From assembly GCA_032718475.1 (NCBI GenBank), contig JAUCBJ010007533.1, forward strand, positions 1 to 64,000: a stretch of 64,000 nucleotides of DNA, given 5' to 3'. Below are positions 31,780-45,700 of the stretch, piece by piece; within the stretch, counting starts at the first letter, position 1, and each line of letters begins with the position of its first letter. The position numbers and the translations under genes were made by a program. The notes below the pieces were generated by a model. That model saw nothing but the letters and a program-made list of their open reading frames with translations, did no database searches and had not been told where the DNA came from. Source of the DNA: Nemertoderma westbladi (lineage: Eukaryota > Xenacoelomorpha > Nemertodermatida > Nemertodermatidae).

Positions 31780-32134
31780 TCGGCACGCCCCTGGATAGAG
31801 AAAGAGGGGATTAATTCGGAGAAATAAGCGATTAATCAGATGGCACCAGCCAATAGTAGAATAGCTGCCCTCCTTATTGGTCAGGGCAGTAATCATAAGC
31901 CTCCTAATGGTCTATTTAATAAATACACCGTATTATTCTAGAACATTTTGTTTATGCCATACGTAGCTGGGCAACAATGCAATATCTTTATAATCATACT
32001 ATTGCGTAGCCTTTCGTACTTAAACAAAGTGTTCCAGAATATTGTTTATTTGTTAAATAGAATGAAATATCCCCGCCAAGGCACAAAACCATGCAACTTT
32101 TGAACTCTCATATCTCAGCTAAGTTCTCCCAAGG

Positions 32135-33467
32135 GTGCTTAGATCGTGGCTTTTCAAGTTAGCATTATTCAATTTTGTATAAAACAAGTGATGTGGTTGG
32201 AGAAACCTGCTAGGGGCTGCTACTAAGCAGCAACCAATCACGTTAATCCTGTTTCACACAATTCAATGAGAATGGAATATTGCTAACTTCAAAAAGTTCA
32301 CTGTTACCATTATTCTAAAGTAATCAGATATTACAGTAATTAAGCTGCTACAGTAGTGTTAGTCAGTTAGTAATCGAGTAAACCATATAATATTATATGG
32401 TACAATAGGCCTACCAGGCATAATATATGCAAGAAAAAAAAACCGTATGTATTATAAGTGGATTAGTTTAATTACAATGATGTAAACTGTAAATGACATA
32501 TTTATCGTTAAGTCTGGTTTAGTAATAAACATACTGTACTTATACAATATCTCATTGAAGTACTTGCTACGTAGTAATATTCAATGTGGGCAAAATACAG
32601 TACAGACAGTACAGTACAGAGTACAAATCCATTATTAAAGCTAGTTAATGTTATTTATTAATTGGGGGAAAGGAACAGGTTACATTGGAAGGTTAGTCTA
32701 ACCAAAACAATAAACGAGAGTTACGAACTCAGGTTACATTTTCTTATTTCGATATTTGCTGTTGTCGGCAGTGGTTGCCGGTTGTCGGCGTAGTGTTTAC
32801 ACCCGTGCAAACGCTACATCCTATCCATTCAATCGGTCCAAGGTCTGTCTGTAGCATTCCCGAAACGGACACGAGAGTAGCAAAAAGAAGTGCTGGCAGG
32901 CTGGACAACGTGGAAATGGTTTAGTTTCGATGTCGGTTCTCCTTTTATCAATTTTTTTTGTGTCTCGATAATGCAGAGGTTGCTGTGTATTTCTTATCGC
33001 ATAAATTACTGTACATTCCACTACTTTTTTAATCGTCTCATTACTGCTCCCATGTAACTACCATGAGAATGAATAAGGCCCGTTTAATGCTTAAAAGTAT
33101 TGAATTAACAAAACCTGCTATTAGGTATTGGCTATTAGATTATTGTTGCTTCAATTCTTAATAATTTGCTTTGCTTTACCTACTGTTTTCGGTATAACTT
33201 GTATAAATAATGAAACAGACAAGGCCAGCAAGGGTAGGGGTAGTGCCTAATAGAATAGTGAATACAGATACTGTACTGAGATATGGAATAATGTCAGAAT
33301 GTTAACCTGAACTTGTTCATGTTAGCAATATTCCATTCTCATTGACTATGTGTGTTAAACAGGATCAACGTGATTGGTTGATGCTTAGTAGCAGCTTTCT
33401 CCAACCACATCACTTGTTTTATACAAAGTGGAATAATGTTAACTTCAAAAGCCACGATCTAAGCACC
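32135..33467. mobile_element. Long inverted-repeat (foldback) element upstream of PCYT1
   Basis: The arm 32135-32300 recurs inverted at 33305-33467 with roughly 85 percent identity by eye. Shared words include GCCACGATCTAAGCACC, TCTCCAACCACATCACTTG, ACGTGATTGGTTG and GCAATATTCCATTCTCATTG. About 1 kb of unique sequence, with one inverted TAACCTG repeat (32655-32745), lies between the arms. No transposase ORF. Confidence 0.8.
32655..32745 (-). repeat. Short dispersed repeat (TAACCTG family), inverted copy
   Basis: Reads GGGGAAAGGAACAGGTTACA and AACCAAAACAATAAACGAGA on the + strand, the reverse complement of the other copies. Confidence 0.7.
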
Positions 33468-33767
33468 AGTTTTTCTCCCAAGGAGACTTCCCTGGGGCAC
33501 ACCTGTGGTCAGATGGTAATAGGCCTACTGTATGTAGTGGAGTAGGCCTAGGCCTGTAGGCAGTAGGCCAAAGTAATTTCTACATACATATTCGCAGTAG
33601 GCTATACTACCGGTATCGGTAGCGAGGCCTGCGTTGTTTTGTTTTGTCTTCCATCTCAATTCTGGTGTCAGCTGGCTGATGTACTGATGTAGAACTGTCA
33701 GACTGTGAACTTGAACTAGAACGAGTGAACTGCACGGTTACTGGTTACGGACCCAGTCCCAGTGGAA

Positions 33768-36700
33768 ATGGCTCAGTCGGATGTTGATCTAAAGTTTCCT
33801 GGTTCCGGTGCCGCTTTGCAATCCTCTCCCCCTGCGAAACGAATTAAGAGGGGTATTAATAATTTCGCGGATGCCGGAGTATCAGAAGAAGATCCACCAT
33901 TTAAATATCCCCGCCTCGCTGAAACCATTCCTGCAAAGTTTCATACAGGTTTGTGTTTAAGTTTAACTGCAGAACTGCTGAAATGTTTTAAACCATAATC
34001 ACCATGCTGTCATGTGTTTTATCATCGCTCTAACTGTCTAATTTCGAATTTCCTTAGGCCTATCTATAGACCTACCTGCTACCGGTACCGGTACCGGTAT
34101 TCGTTTCTAACATGCGTTCCAGTCCCTTCCAGATCACCATTTCGCAGTTTTCGTGATCGTGATCATCATGCAGTCCAGCAGTCATGTGTTTTACCGTACA
34201 CCGTAACCGTACAGACAGAAGTGATTTGGGTGTGGTTGTGGTACCGGTACCTAGTCTGCTAGTCTAGCTGTGTGTACAGATACAGACAGACAGACTGACA
34301 GATGTACAGGCAAGAGGCAAGGGTTATCAAGAATTGATTGCAATTTAATTGCATGCTATCAATCAATTAATTGCAATTGGAAATGATATCTGGATATCAA
34401 TCAATTAATTCAGTAATTGCAATTAAAGTCTTGAAGCAATCAATTAATTGTAATCGTGAATTTACAAAATCAATTACACCTATTCAATTAATTGCAATTA
34501 ATTGCCAATTACCGGTATGTAAAAAAGTTGAATATTTACATAATTTCTTTATTATGACTGTCGATTCAATATCAATAATATATCAATGGTTTATATTACA
34601 GTCCATTCTGAACAATCAATATACTGACCAGAAGATTAAAAATCACAATGGGAAATTACTAACTACCCGACTACCGGTAGTTACTACCTAACTTCTTTCT
34701 GTCAAGTATCTCGCTAGTATTATCACAGTTCCGGTACAGGGAACAAGATAACTGCAGAACTGAAATGAACGACTGATGCTGTGGTATGCAGTCAGTAGCA
34801 GTGAGTAGGCCTAATGCTGTAGGCCTAGCCTATATAAGACTGATACTGATAGTTTATTTTACATTGTGTTTGTGTACAGTTTCATGCATTGTACTGTTGT
34901 ATAGTAAGCAATGTAGCCTACAGTAAAACGGTAAGTTACTTACCGTTTTACTGATGCTGCAATTGATTGGCTGTAATTGTAATTGGAATATCTGTAATTG
35001 ATTGGGTTGGGCGATGGACGGAATTAATTGGATAATTGCTTCCAGAGCAATCAATTATCCAATTAATCGCATCCATCACAATCAATTATCCAATTATTTT
35101 GAAACCACCAATCAATTAATTGGGTCAATTAATTGCAATTAATTGTTTGCCCAATTAATTTTTGATAGCCCTTGTGTACAGGTGCAGGGCACCGTACTCG
35201 TACTGCCGTCGTACTGTCGTAGGCCTACGAGCTGTCTGTCTGTACCCAGGCTGCCATGTAGAGATGTACCCTACTGCTGTAGCCTACTGTTTATTTGGTG
35301 TTCTGCGTTCTAGTGTTCTAAAATCTGTAAGCCGAGTTCAGGAGTTCCGGAGTTGTTGTTTTGGTTCTATTTGCTTAATGTATCTATCTGTATTATCTAC
35401 TGCTATCAATGTCTGAATGTCCAACCCACAACATCCAGTAATTATTTTACCAATATCACGCACGCTCTATCATTGTTATTCCCAATAGAACCCGAGTGTG
35501 AGGACCTCCGCTCCCGTCTCCCGTACTCGCCCTGCAGTCTCGAAGCCGCCAAGGCCGGTCTTGTTAACCGGCCTATTAGGGTCTACGCCGATGGAGTTTT
35601 CGATATGTACCACGCAGGCCACGCCCGGGCCCTTCTTCAGGCGAAAACTTGCCTCCCTAACGTCTACCTTTTAGTAGGAGGTATGTTACCTTGCTGTTGG
35701 TCATTGGTCAGTAAGGATGGCACATTTTTGCAAATTCACACTTTTGCTTATAAATCCAGTTTACATCAACCGATTTTAATGGTTGATGGCTCGTTTGGAA
35801 GATTAGAGCGAGCTCTACAACATAGATAAAATCTGAGCTGCACACTAATATTGTATTTTCACTACAAGAAGTCAAGTCATAAAAATGTATACCTTGGTGT
35901 CTACCTTGGGCGTTGCAAAATATAGTCCCCATGAAATAAGCTGCCATACAAAAATATGACTTGAATATCTTGGCCAATATTATATACCAATCGATAGAGT
36001 GGACGTTGCTTCTTCATTTAATCACAAAGGGCACATAAACATGACCCATGGCTTAAAATAACGTCTAGCATAGCAAACTATATAGAATTTCACTTTTTTC
36101 TTTAAAAAAATGGTGTAAAAACAACATCTACAGACTGTCTACATGGTGTCGGAATGCCGCCAAATAAACATTTATTGTAATGAGTATTGATTCTGCTTCC
36201 CAAATTATATCTATTCGACCCTCCAACTTCCTGCAATTTGACCACACAATCTGTTTAAGGAGGGTAGGACACGATTTTGGATAAATATGTATACCCTTGG
36301 AACATAACTTTGACCCTGCCTGTCATTTTCTACAAACGAACGGGTTTATATCGGCACTTACAATTTTAATTACTTCTATAGAGCCCTTTGTGTTGGCCAA
36401 GATAAATTGTCGCTGCCCTTCCCGTTTCTATGATACTGCAGTATATTGGTATACCTTGGTATAAGACGGTATCCCTTGGAATTTGTATCCCTTGGAAGTG
36501 AAAGAGTTTGTTCGTTCCAAGGTAGACATTTTTATACCAAGGTAGACAGTTTTAGCTTATTATACATATTATAATGTTCAAGGTATACTCTATCAGTGTG
36601 ATAAACAATGGGACAGCAATACGCCAAGCTTCTACAATGTTTTCAAGGTATACAATGCAATTAATACACGGCAGGCGTTTAACAGCACCACTACGATATA

Positions 36701-39700
36701 CATAATGGGGCCAAGCTTCAACAACGACTCCAAGGTATACAATACAATTAATACACGCTAGGCGTTTAACAGCCCCACTATAGGGATTTCAATCTAGCAT
36801 TCTAGCACGGACCCTAGTTACTGTGATGTGCCACGTATTTAACTCAAGTATCTCCAGGCTTGAAATCAGAATACCGTTATAATTCATTTACCGGTACTTG
36901 GTAAAATAACTTAAGGGGCGTTCATAAAGGCACGCGTTCAGGAGTGGGGGCGGGGGGGGGGGGGGGGGGGTGGGGGGTATCTGAAGAGTTCCAATCATTC
37001 GCAAAAGATAATATAAGCAGTTGCAATTTCTCGATCATTTCGCTGGTCGATTTGAAGGGTGAACATGATAGTCTTCCAGAAACATTAACTTCCCCCAAAC
37101 TCATTCCAAAAACGAGACAAATTCACCAGATAGAATGGATCCCGTCCCAGAAGGAATACCTCGTGCTACTGTTCTCATTACCTGCAAGGTAAATTCTGTA
37201 ACAAGTACCATCTGAGGTATTTTAATCCGGACAAACTTCCTCAAAGAGCCACGAAAAACATGCTGTAGAAAATTGCTACAGTCCCGACATCTAAACCGCG
37301 AGAGGCATGCTTACATAGCATTTAAAAGGAACTAGCTTAGCAGACCCCCACCCCACCACCATGTAAACATAGAGGCGATGAAACACGCAAACTAGTCGAA
37401 CAGATTTTCTGGGGCATCAGTTAACTATTCTGATAAGTTAATGAACATATTGAATTATTGTTTATTTGTAATGATATGTCGTGTTTATAGCAGATGATGT
37501 CGTACACAACACATACAAAAAACAGACATATGTAAATTACTATCAATTATTTAGTTACAGTGCATCTGTCTCCCGAAACTTTAACTATTACATATAGGCT
37601 TACTCTGAATATTGAACTGAATATATTGACCCCAGATATAGCCTACCTTATTTACTTGTTTTAAAAATCACTAATATCGTAACCCTTGATACACAAATCT
37701 CATACCTTAAAGATTGAACCCATGTTTACCTTGTTACACCAAACGAAGAATACCTTGGTACACAAAACGTATACCTTGGTACACTACCTTGCTACACAAA
37801 ACGTAGGGTCAGGTGGGGTTAAATGAGTATATAGGGTGGAATGGGTATATAAACTAAAAACTTTAATTTCTGTAAAACTATAAACTTTCCCATAATTTGT
37901 GCTATGCTACTAAAAAGAGCTTATAATTTGTTTCCCTTGGTCATAGGTGTTGCATATTCACTACTTTCAGGAATTTTGCAATTTAAAAATTGTTGTCATT
38001 TATGACAAATATGCCTAAAATGTGACAAAAAAACACATTTTTAAAATGGCTAAGTGTACTTTTCTAATGATCAATGAAGGCAAAATGTGGTCTTGAAAGA
38101 CCAAATTTTTATTACATATATCCGTTTTTGCACAGTTCTGTGGCAGAAATGAGTTAAACATGAATTTGTGAAATCGGGTAAAATGGGTATATTTAAAAAT
38201 ATGTGGTGGGTGAAATGGGTATATTAATATTACTGGATAAAAATAACCTTCATATGGGACCTACACCTCTACCCACTGTAATTATGACTTTATTATAAGT
38301 CTTAAATATTCTTACAATGATACTGGTTTCCATGGGTGGTTGTTGGGTGTCTGTCATGAGTTTTCGGTTAGGCCCTATCATTAAATAGGCTACTGCTACT
38401 GGTACCACTGAAGACTGTAGGCTATGAGTATAATACGCGTGTATGTAATAATATGTGTTCTGCTTCTAATTATTCTGAAAGTAGGTAGGCTATGTATATA
38501 CCACTACCAGCGCCGTCGTTCTGTTAGATATGCAGTAGGCAGAGGAACCCTACCTTATTTATTTAGTTTCAGTTATGATACATACCTTACATCATGAATT
38601 AATAGGCTTATGTAGTAATACCAGTAGAATAAAGTCAATGTATCATTAATAAATACACACTATACACACTATAATAATCTGGTACCGGTAAACTGCTTAC
38701 TCTATGGTTTTGAACGTAATAACAACTGGTAACAACAATTGTGGTAACAACAACTATGCCGCCAAACAATATGAAAGAAGCATCAATTGATAATACATAA
38801 TGTAGTTTTTCTAGAACAATTCCATTATTTTTACAGTTTAAGCAATGTATGTAATTGTAAATTCTTTATACATAATCAGTGCAATAACATAAGGAGATTA
38901 TTCATTTATGAAGAGTGCCATACTTATCTTAAATAAGTAGAAGTGCAATAAATGGATAATATTTTTGGCATATCCAAATTTTGCAATGTTTTAATAATCT
39001 TTACTTAATGAAATCATCCCAGAGAACAACCAGAAGTTGTTTTCTGGGCCCAGGAGTTTTTTTAAAACTTTCCCAATATACCCATTTCAACCTATTGAAG
39101 GTTGGAATGGGGCCAATGCATTGAATTCACACAATATAAGTCATTTTACTCGATGTACCCATTCCACCCAACACATAGGGGTGGAATGGGTATACTGTCC
39201 AAGTTTTAAAAAAATTATTTCAACACACCACTTATAGAATGTGGCATGGCATGTTTAATACCTCCCTATTGAAATTTATGTTAATCAAATGATATCTTGA
39301 GCTACAAAGGGGTAAAAATAATACTTGTAATGTATTCAATAATTATGAATAAATTTTTTTTATACTCATTCCACCCCACCTGACCCTATACCTTGGTACA
39401 CTACCTTGCTACACAAAACGTATACCTTGAAAATTTAACCAATGTATACCTTGGTACACAAAATGTATACCTTGGTACACAAAATGTATACCTTGGTACA
39501 CAAAATGTATATCTTGGTACACAAATTGTATACCTTGGTACACAAAATGTATACCTTGAACCCATGTATACCTTGGATGTCTATGTCTACCTTGGATAGC
39601 ATTTAGCGTTACTTCGCCTATAAAACTTTTAGAATTGAGTATATTTATATATTTTGGCCAGATCTGGAAAGAGCTCAAAAAGACGATTCCAATGGTATAT

Positions 39701-42700
39701 AATATATTGGGGTTCGGCAAGAAATTAAAAAAAAAATATTTTGCAACGCTTTGAGCCACGTTTATTGACCAATGACCTGTTACATATAACCTACCGGTAT
39801 ATATATATATATTTATTGACTGATATGGTTATTCACAATTTATACAATATTAGGTAAATATAGCTAATACGTAATACCGAACTAATGAACAATCAAATAA
39901 TTAAATTATCACGGCAAGGAAATCAGTCCAATTTATGAGTTACCTTTACAGTAGTACAGTATCTAAACGTGGTTCATATAATTAATAATATTACATAATT
40001 AATATAAATAAATTTGATCTACTTAAATACGTATAATTAGCACAATATTAATTTTAACTTCATTCAACTAATTATCAGGGTAATACTATGTTTCTTATAA
40101 TAATAACACTTAAATACCAAAAATTAGAATTCATTAATTTTGTTGTTCTGGGTCTTCAATTGTAAATCAATTTTGTTAGTCATCTTAGGTACAGTATAAA
40201 ATGAGCACCGTAAAATCATAACATGATTTTTGTAACATCATAACATTGTAACATTATTTTATATTTAAACATTCCAGTACCGGTAGGCTATGGCTATATA
40301 TATATTGGTGGATTTAGATACAAAAATCTTAAGATTCGTATTTAGCTGATTTACCACTCGTTCTAGAATTCAGCTTATTTCTGCTAAATCATCTGGCTGG
40401 AATACGATATATATATTAATTCAGTGACCCCCCCCCCCTCCTTATTTTTTTTCCATAAATATTAATGAGATTGCATAAAATTTGAATCAGATACATCCGT
40501 ATATATTTTGTGTTTTGACCTCCCGCTCCTTACTGTACCTACTGGGTAAAATCAGTACTTTTATTTTTGCCTACAAATTTTTCGTTACAAGCTTTACAGG
40601 AACGGCTGTCCCCATGTCGCAGTTATTCTTAAACCTTATATTTATTTGTTTTGTTTTGTAAAGGTTTTGTAGTTTTGTGAAGGTAACCTTTCAGGGATTC
40701 GAATCCAAATAAATGTAAAAACATGAATTTGGATGAGAAATGGTTGAGTTATAGACATTCTAAGGTGGAATGTGTTAGCACTGCGCGATGCTATTTACTA
40801 GCCAGAGATTAAAATATGAAATATCTGTGACAATATAAAATATAATATCTAAAACATAGTTTTACCATTATATTCCTTGTTGGTAAGACTGTAAGATTGA
40901 AAGCAAATGTAATAATTCCGACTAACCCATTCAAGGCCGGTTTACTTTACAATAATTGGCAACTTTGTCAGCAACTTGTCGCGTTTAAACAGCGAACAAG
41001 TTAACTCGATCTAAATGAAGTTGATAGTTGCTGACCAGGTTGTTCGAAAAGTTGTGTAAATCAGCCTTAAAGATGGGGGGGGGGGGGGGGGGGGGGCTAA
41101 TAAATAAATATACTATATTCCTATTCCTATAAGTGTGTGATTTCTGGTGATTTCTCTATTTTAATATTGTTAATTCATCGCAGTAACGAGTGACAAACAG
41201 ACGCATCGACTTAAAGGGAACACTGTAATGACTGAATGGGAGCGGTACGAGACCTTGAGACACTGTCGGTATGTGGACGAAATAATAACCGACTGTCCGT
41301 GGAACATTACCTTGGACTTCATAGAAAAACATAGGGTGAGTTACAGTAGGGCCGTTATAATATTCTGGGCGGTGGTTTTAATATTCTTCGTTTCAGTAAA
41401 TCCCTCACCCATCCGCAACTCGTAATTCCGAAAGATTCGCCTATTTCAGATTGATTTCGTCGCCCATGACGACCTGCCGTATAACTCGGGGAGTTCTACC
41501 GATATCTACGCGCCAATCAAAGCCATGGGGAAATTCGTTGCTACCCAACGCACAGACGGAGTCTCGACTAGTGACGTCATCGCCCGTATCGTGAAGGACT
41601 ACGACCACTACCTGAGGAGGAATCTCGCCCGGGGTTACAGCAGGAAGGACCTTAATATCGGATACTTAAAGGTAGAAATAGGTTAACAGTCCGGTAAATA
41701 TTCTAGCTAATATTCATTGGTCCGGGATAAACAGGGGAGACAAAGTCAGAAGAGTTAATACGTCGCGCAACAGGAAGCCAATTAGTACCGGTTTTATGAG
41801 TTCGCGCTTCCGAATCACTCGTAATAAATAAGCGCGAACCTGTGGCTTAATAACTTGCCATTAGGGCAACGATTTAGAAAATTTCTTTGGCAAAATTCAC
41901 AAAATTTCGCAAACGTCTCGAGTATTATTAATTATCGCTTTATTTACCAATATATACTATAGGTGGACAATCTTAGAAGAAATCGCGACCTTTGTGCGAA
42001 ATTTCGCGTTTTCCGACTAAGAAATGTTTCAAAATCGTTGCCTTACTCCAACTTGGCCGGCATTCCGTAGTATAGCGAACTCTTGTTATCCAGTTTGTTG
42101 GAGAGGAGGGCATTGATCAACGGAGATGCTTCCTTTATATGATATCGGCTCGTCCGTCATAACGATCCGTCAAACGTCCCAACTAGGATTTGTGCTGATT
42201 TTACGCCGTGTTCATTGTGTCAACTACAATGCACACATCTCCAACCAGACACTATATAACATTGGAGGTGTTCCATTAGTCTCCCCTAGCTTGGTACATG
42301 AATTGAACCGCCTCCGCTTTGCAGGACATTGCTTTCGCCGTGAGGACCAGCCAGTGCATAATCTTTTGCTTTGGCGGCCTCATGGAGTGAATAAGCATGG
42401 TGGACAGCCCATGACTTTCTTGAGACGCATCTTAAAGGACAGTGGCCTTGAAGATGCGGATGATCTAGCAAATGTCATGGGTGATAGGGAGTTGTGGCGG
42501 TGCAATTTTGTCGATAAGCCGGCACAGCATTCTTAATATATGTAATTATAATGCAGCTACAATGCAGCATGCCGATAGTTAGTGTAGTAGTAGTAGTTAG
42601 TAGTGCTGATGTTTAGTGGATTCATGTAGTTGTTTGTTTTCTTGTTATTGTAATAACTAAAATAATTATTGAACATTTTAGGAGAAAAAGTTACGTATTT

Positions 42701-45700
42701 CCCACAATGTTGATAAAGTAAAGGAACAGATAGGCGAGAAAAAGGATAATCTGGTGTCTCTGTTGGATAAAACTGGGAAGGAATTGATTGGGAAGTGGGA
42801 GGAAAAGCGTCAGGAGTTTATAATGAAGTTTATCGAACTCTTTGGAAAAGACAGTACATTCGTAAGTATAAGTTGGTAGACAGTACATTCGTAAGTATAA
42901 GTTGGTAGACAGTACATTCGTAAGTATAAGTTGGTAGACAGTACATTCGTAAGTATAAGTTGGTAGACAGTACATTCGTAAGTATAAGTTGGTAGACAGT
43001 ACATTCGTAAGTATAAGTTGGTAGACAGTACATTCGTAAGTATAAATTGGTAGACAGTACATTCGTAAGTATAAGTTGGTAGACAGTACATTCGTAAGTA
43101 TAAGTTGGTAGACAGTACATTCGTAAGCATAAGTTGGTAGACAGTACATTCGTAAGTATAAGTTGGTAGACAGTACATTCGTAAGTATAAGTTGGTAGAC
43201 AGTACATTCGTAAGTATAAGTTGGTAGACAGTACATTCGTAAGTATAAGTTGGTAGACAGTACATTCGTAAGTATAAGTTGGTAGACAGTACATTCGTAA
43301 GTATAAGTTGGTAGACAGTACATTCGTAAGTATAAGTTGGTAGACAGTACATTCGTAAGTATAAGTTGGTAGACAGTACATTCGTAAGTATAAGTTGGTA
43401 GACAGTACATTCGTAAGTATAAGTTGGTAGACAGTACATTCGTAAGTATAAGTTGGTAGACAGTACATTCGTAAGTATAAGTTGGTAGACAGTACATTCG
43501 TAAGTATAAGTTGGTAGACAGTACATTCGTAAGTATAAGTTGGTAGACAGTACATTCGTAAGCATAAGTTGGTAGACAGTACATTCGTAAGTATAAGTTG
43601 GTAGACAGTACATTCGTAAGTATAAGTTGGTAGACAGTACATTCGTAAGTATAAGTTGGTAGACAGTACATTCGTAAGTATAAGTTGGTAGACAGTACAT
43701 TCGTAAGTATAAGTTGGTAGACAGTACATTCGTAAGTATAAGTTGGTAGACAGTACATTCGTAAGTATAAGTTGGTAGACAGTACATTCGTAAGTATAAG
43801 TTGGTAGACAGTACATTCGTAAGTATAAGTTGGTAGACAGTACATTCGTAAGTATAAATTGGTAGACAGTACATTCGTAAGTATAAGTTGGTAGACAGTA
43901 CATTCGTAAGATTTATAAAAGACAACATTTACTTTACAATAAGCAGTTTGGATTTCGGAGAGGATTTACTATATTAGATCAATTGACACGTGGCAGAGGA
44001 ATGGCGTCTTAAACTAAATCACAATAATTGTCTAAGTGTTGCATTTTTGACCTCAGTGAGGCATTCAACTCCCATCAATCAAAAAAAAAGCAAACAGTCG
44101 GCCGAAGCCGGAGGCGACCCAAAGGCTCCTCTTTCGATAGCTGCTATCCGAGAGGGTAGGGGTGGGCGCTACTCCTATCCCAAGATGTGCTCCCAGTTAT
44201 TTAACTGGTACTCATTTTATCGACCCCAGTGGATGAAAGGCTGAGTGGACCCTGGCGGGGCTGAACCTACAACCACTAGATTGCAGGCCCGGCGCTCAAC
44301 CAACTGAGCTACCATCCCTAACTCCCATCAATAGAAATATAATGTTACATAGGTTAGAAAATGTAGCATTTTATACCACCTCGCATGCACTCGTACAATA
44401 TTATCTTACAAGTCGGAAACAACTCGTAAAACTAGGAGACACACTATCGCCATGGTTGACAGAAACTACAGGTGTTCCTCAGGGTACAACGTTTGGGGCC
44501 ACTACTTTTTATACTTTACACTACCAAACATTATGTTACATGACACAATACGCCGACGACACGAGTTATATAAACTACCGTAATTGATCCACTGACAATA
44601 TGCAATGCACTAGAAACGCTATTACAGCAACTATTTATTGAACACCATTTAAAATTAAATCCCTCAAAAACATAATTCTTACTACTATCCCCATAACAGT
44701 AGGTACCAAAGATGGCTCTCTGCATCCTTCTGCCATTAAACTGGGCGTGGGATGCGGAGAGCCTATCTATATATCAGTCAAAATCTGTTAAATACCTGGG
44801 CGTACAAGTAGATAAACAATATGCAATGGAAAGAACAAAAATAGACAAAATACAAAGTAAATTGGCGCAAAGTATATCTTGTTTACGAAACATAAATGGG
44901 CAACCGACAAAGAAAACAAAATTACATATTTATAAAGCTCTTTCTCTACCTTTTTAAACAACTACTTCTATATCTAATTCTGTTATCTGTCTGTCTGTCG
45001 GTCTATCTGTCTGTCTGTTATCTAATTACTACTATCTCTACAAAACAAACACGGCTACAAGGAATTATTATATTGCTTAAAACTCAGAACTATGCATTGC
45101 GAACGATTTTCGGAAAACGCATCAGAGACAACACGGGAACCGAGCGAGACAAACGGCCAACCTGCCGCTACTCAGTGCGGCACTCTATCTTATACTGAAT
45201 TCAAGTCGAAAATCAAAAATTACACTACGTTACAAAATATAATAGGTATGGATCAACTTTAACTAACTGTGTAATATATTGTCCGTCAATTATTTGTGTG
45301 TGTCATTATTACAGCTTTATTTCATTGTATATATTTTATTCTACATTGTATCCTTGTACTACTGTATCCTCATAAATTATAAGTATTATTCATAAGTATT
45401 ATTATTATAAATAATTATTACAGTAGGCTAAAGTACATTAATTGGGTTGGCCTAGCTACTCTCTCCTTTGACGCCTATTCGTTCACTAACTATCAGTCCA
45501 GTAATTGGGTTGGCCTAGCTACTCTCTCCTTTGACGCCTATTCGTTCACTAACTATCAGTCCAGTAATTGGGTTGTCCTAGCTACTCTCTCCTTTGACGC
45601 CTATTCGTTCACTAACCATCAGTCCAGTAATTGGGTTGGCCTAGCTACTCTCTCCTTTGACGCCTATTCGTTCACTAACTATCAGTCCAGTAATTGGGTT

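Larger units (their letters stand above)
35699..39777. mobile_element. Inverted-repeat DNA element rich in GTATACCTTGG, outer element
   Basis: Left end GGTCATTGGTCAGTAA matches, in reverse, the right end TTATTGACCAATGACC (one mismatch in 16). The sequence TGTT flanks both ends (35695-35698, 39778-39781), a possible 4-bp duplication. The body carries GTATACCTTGG or its complement many times, including a 21-bp array at 39378-39590. It begins 18 bases after the PCYT1 donor at 35681. No transposase was seen. Confidence 0.7.

Noticed and set aside
42691-43928. Three overlapping minus-strand ORFs of 357-384 codons
   Set aside because: They are the antisense reading of the 29-bp minisatellite and the PCYT1 exon; the repeat period makes all frames open.
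44251-44319. Functional tRNA gene on the minus strand
   Set aside because: A and B boxes are present, but the body continues into SINE sequence and the whole is framed by a 13-bp target duplication.
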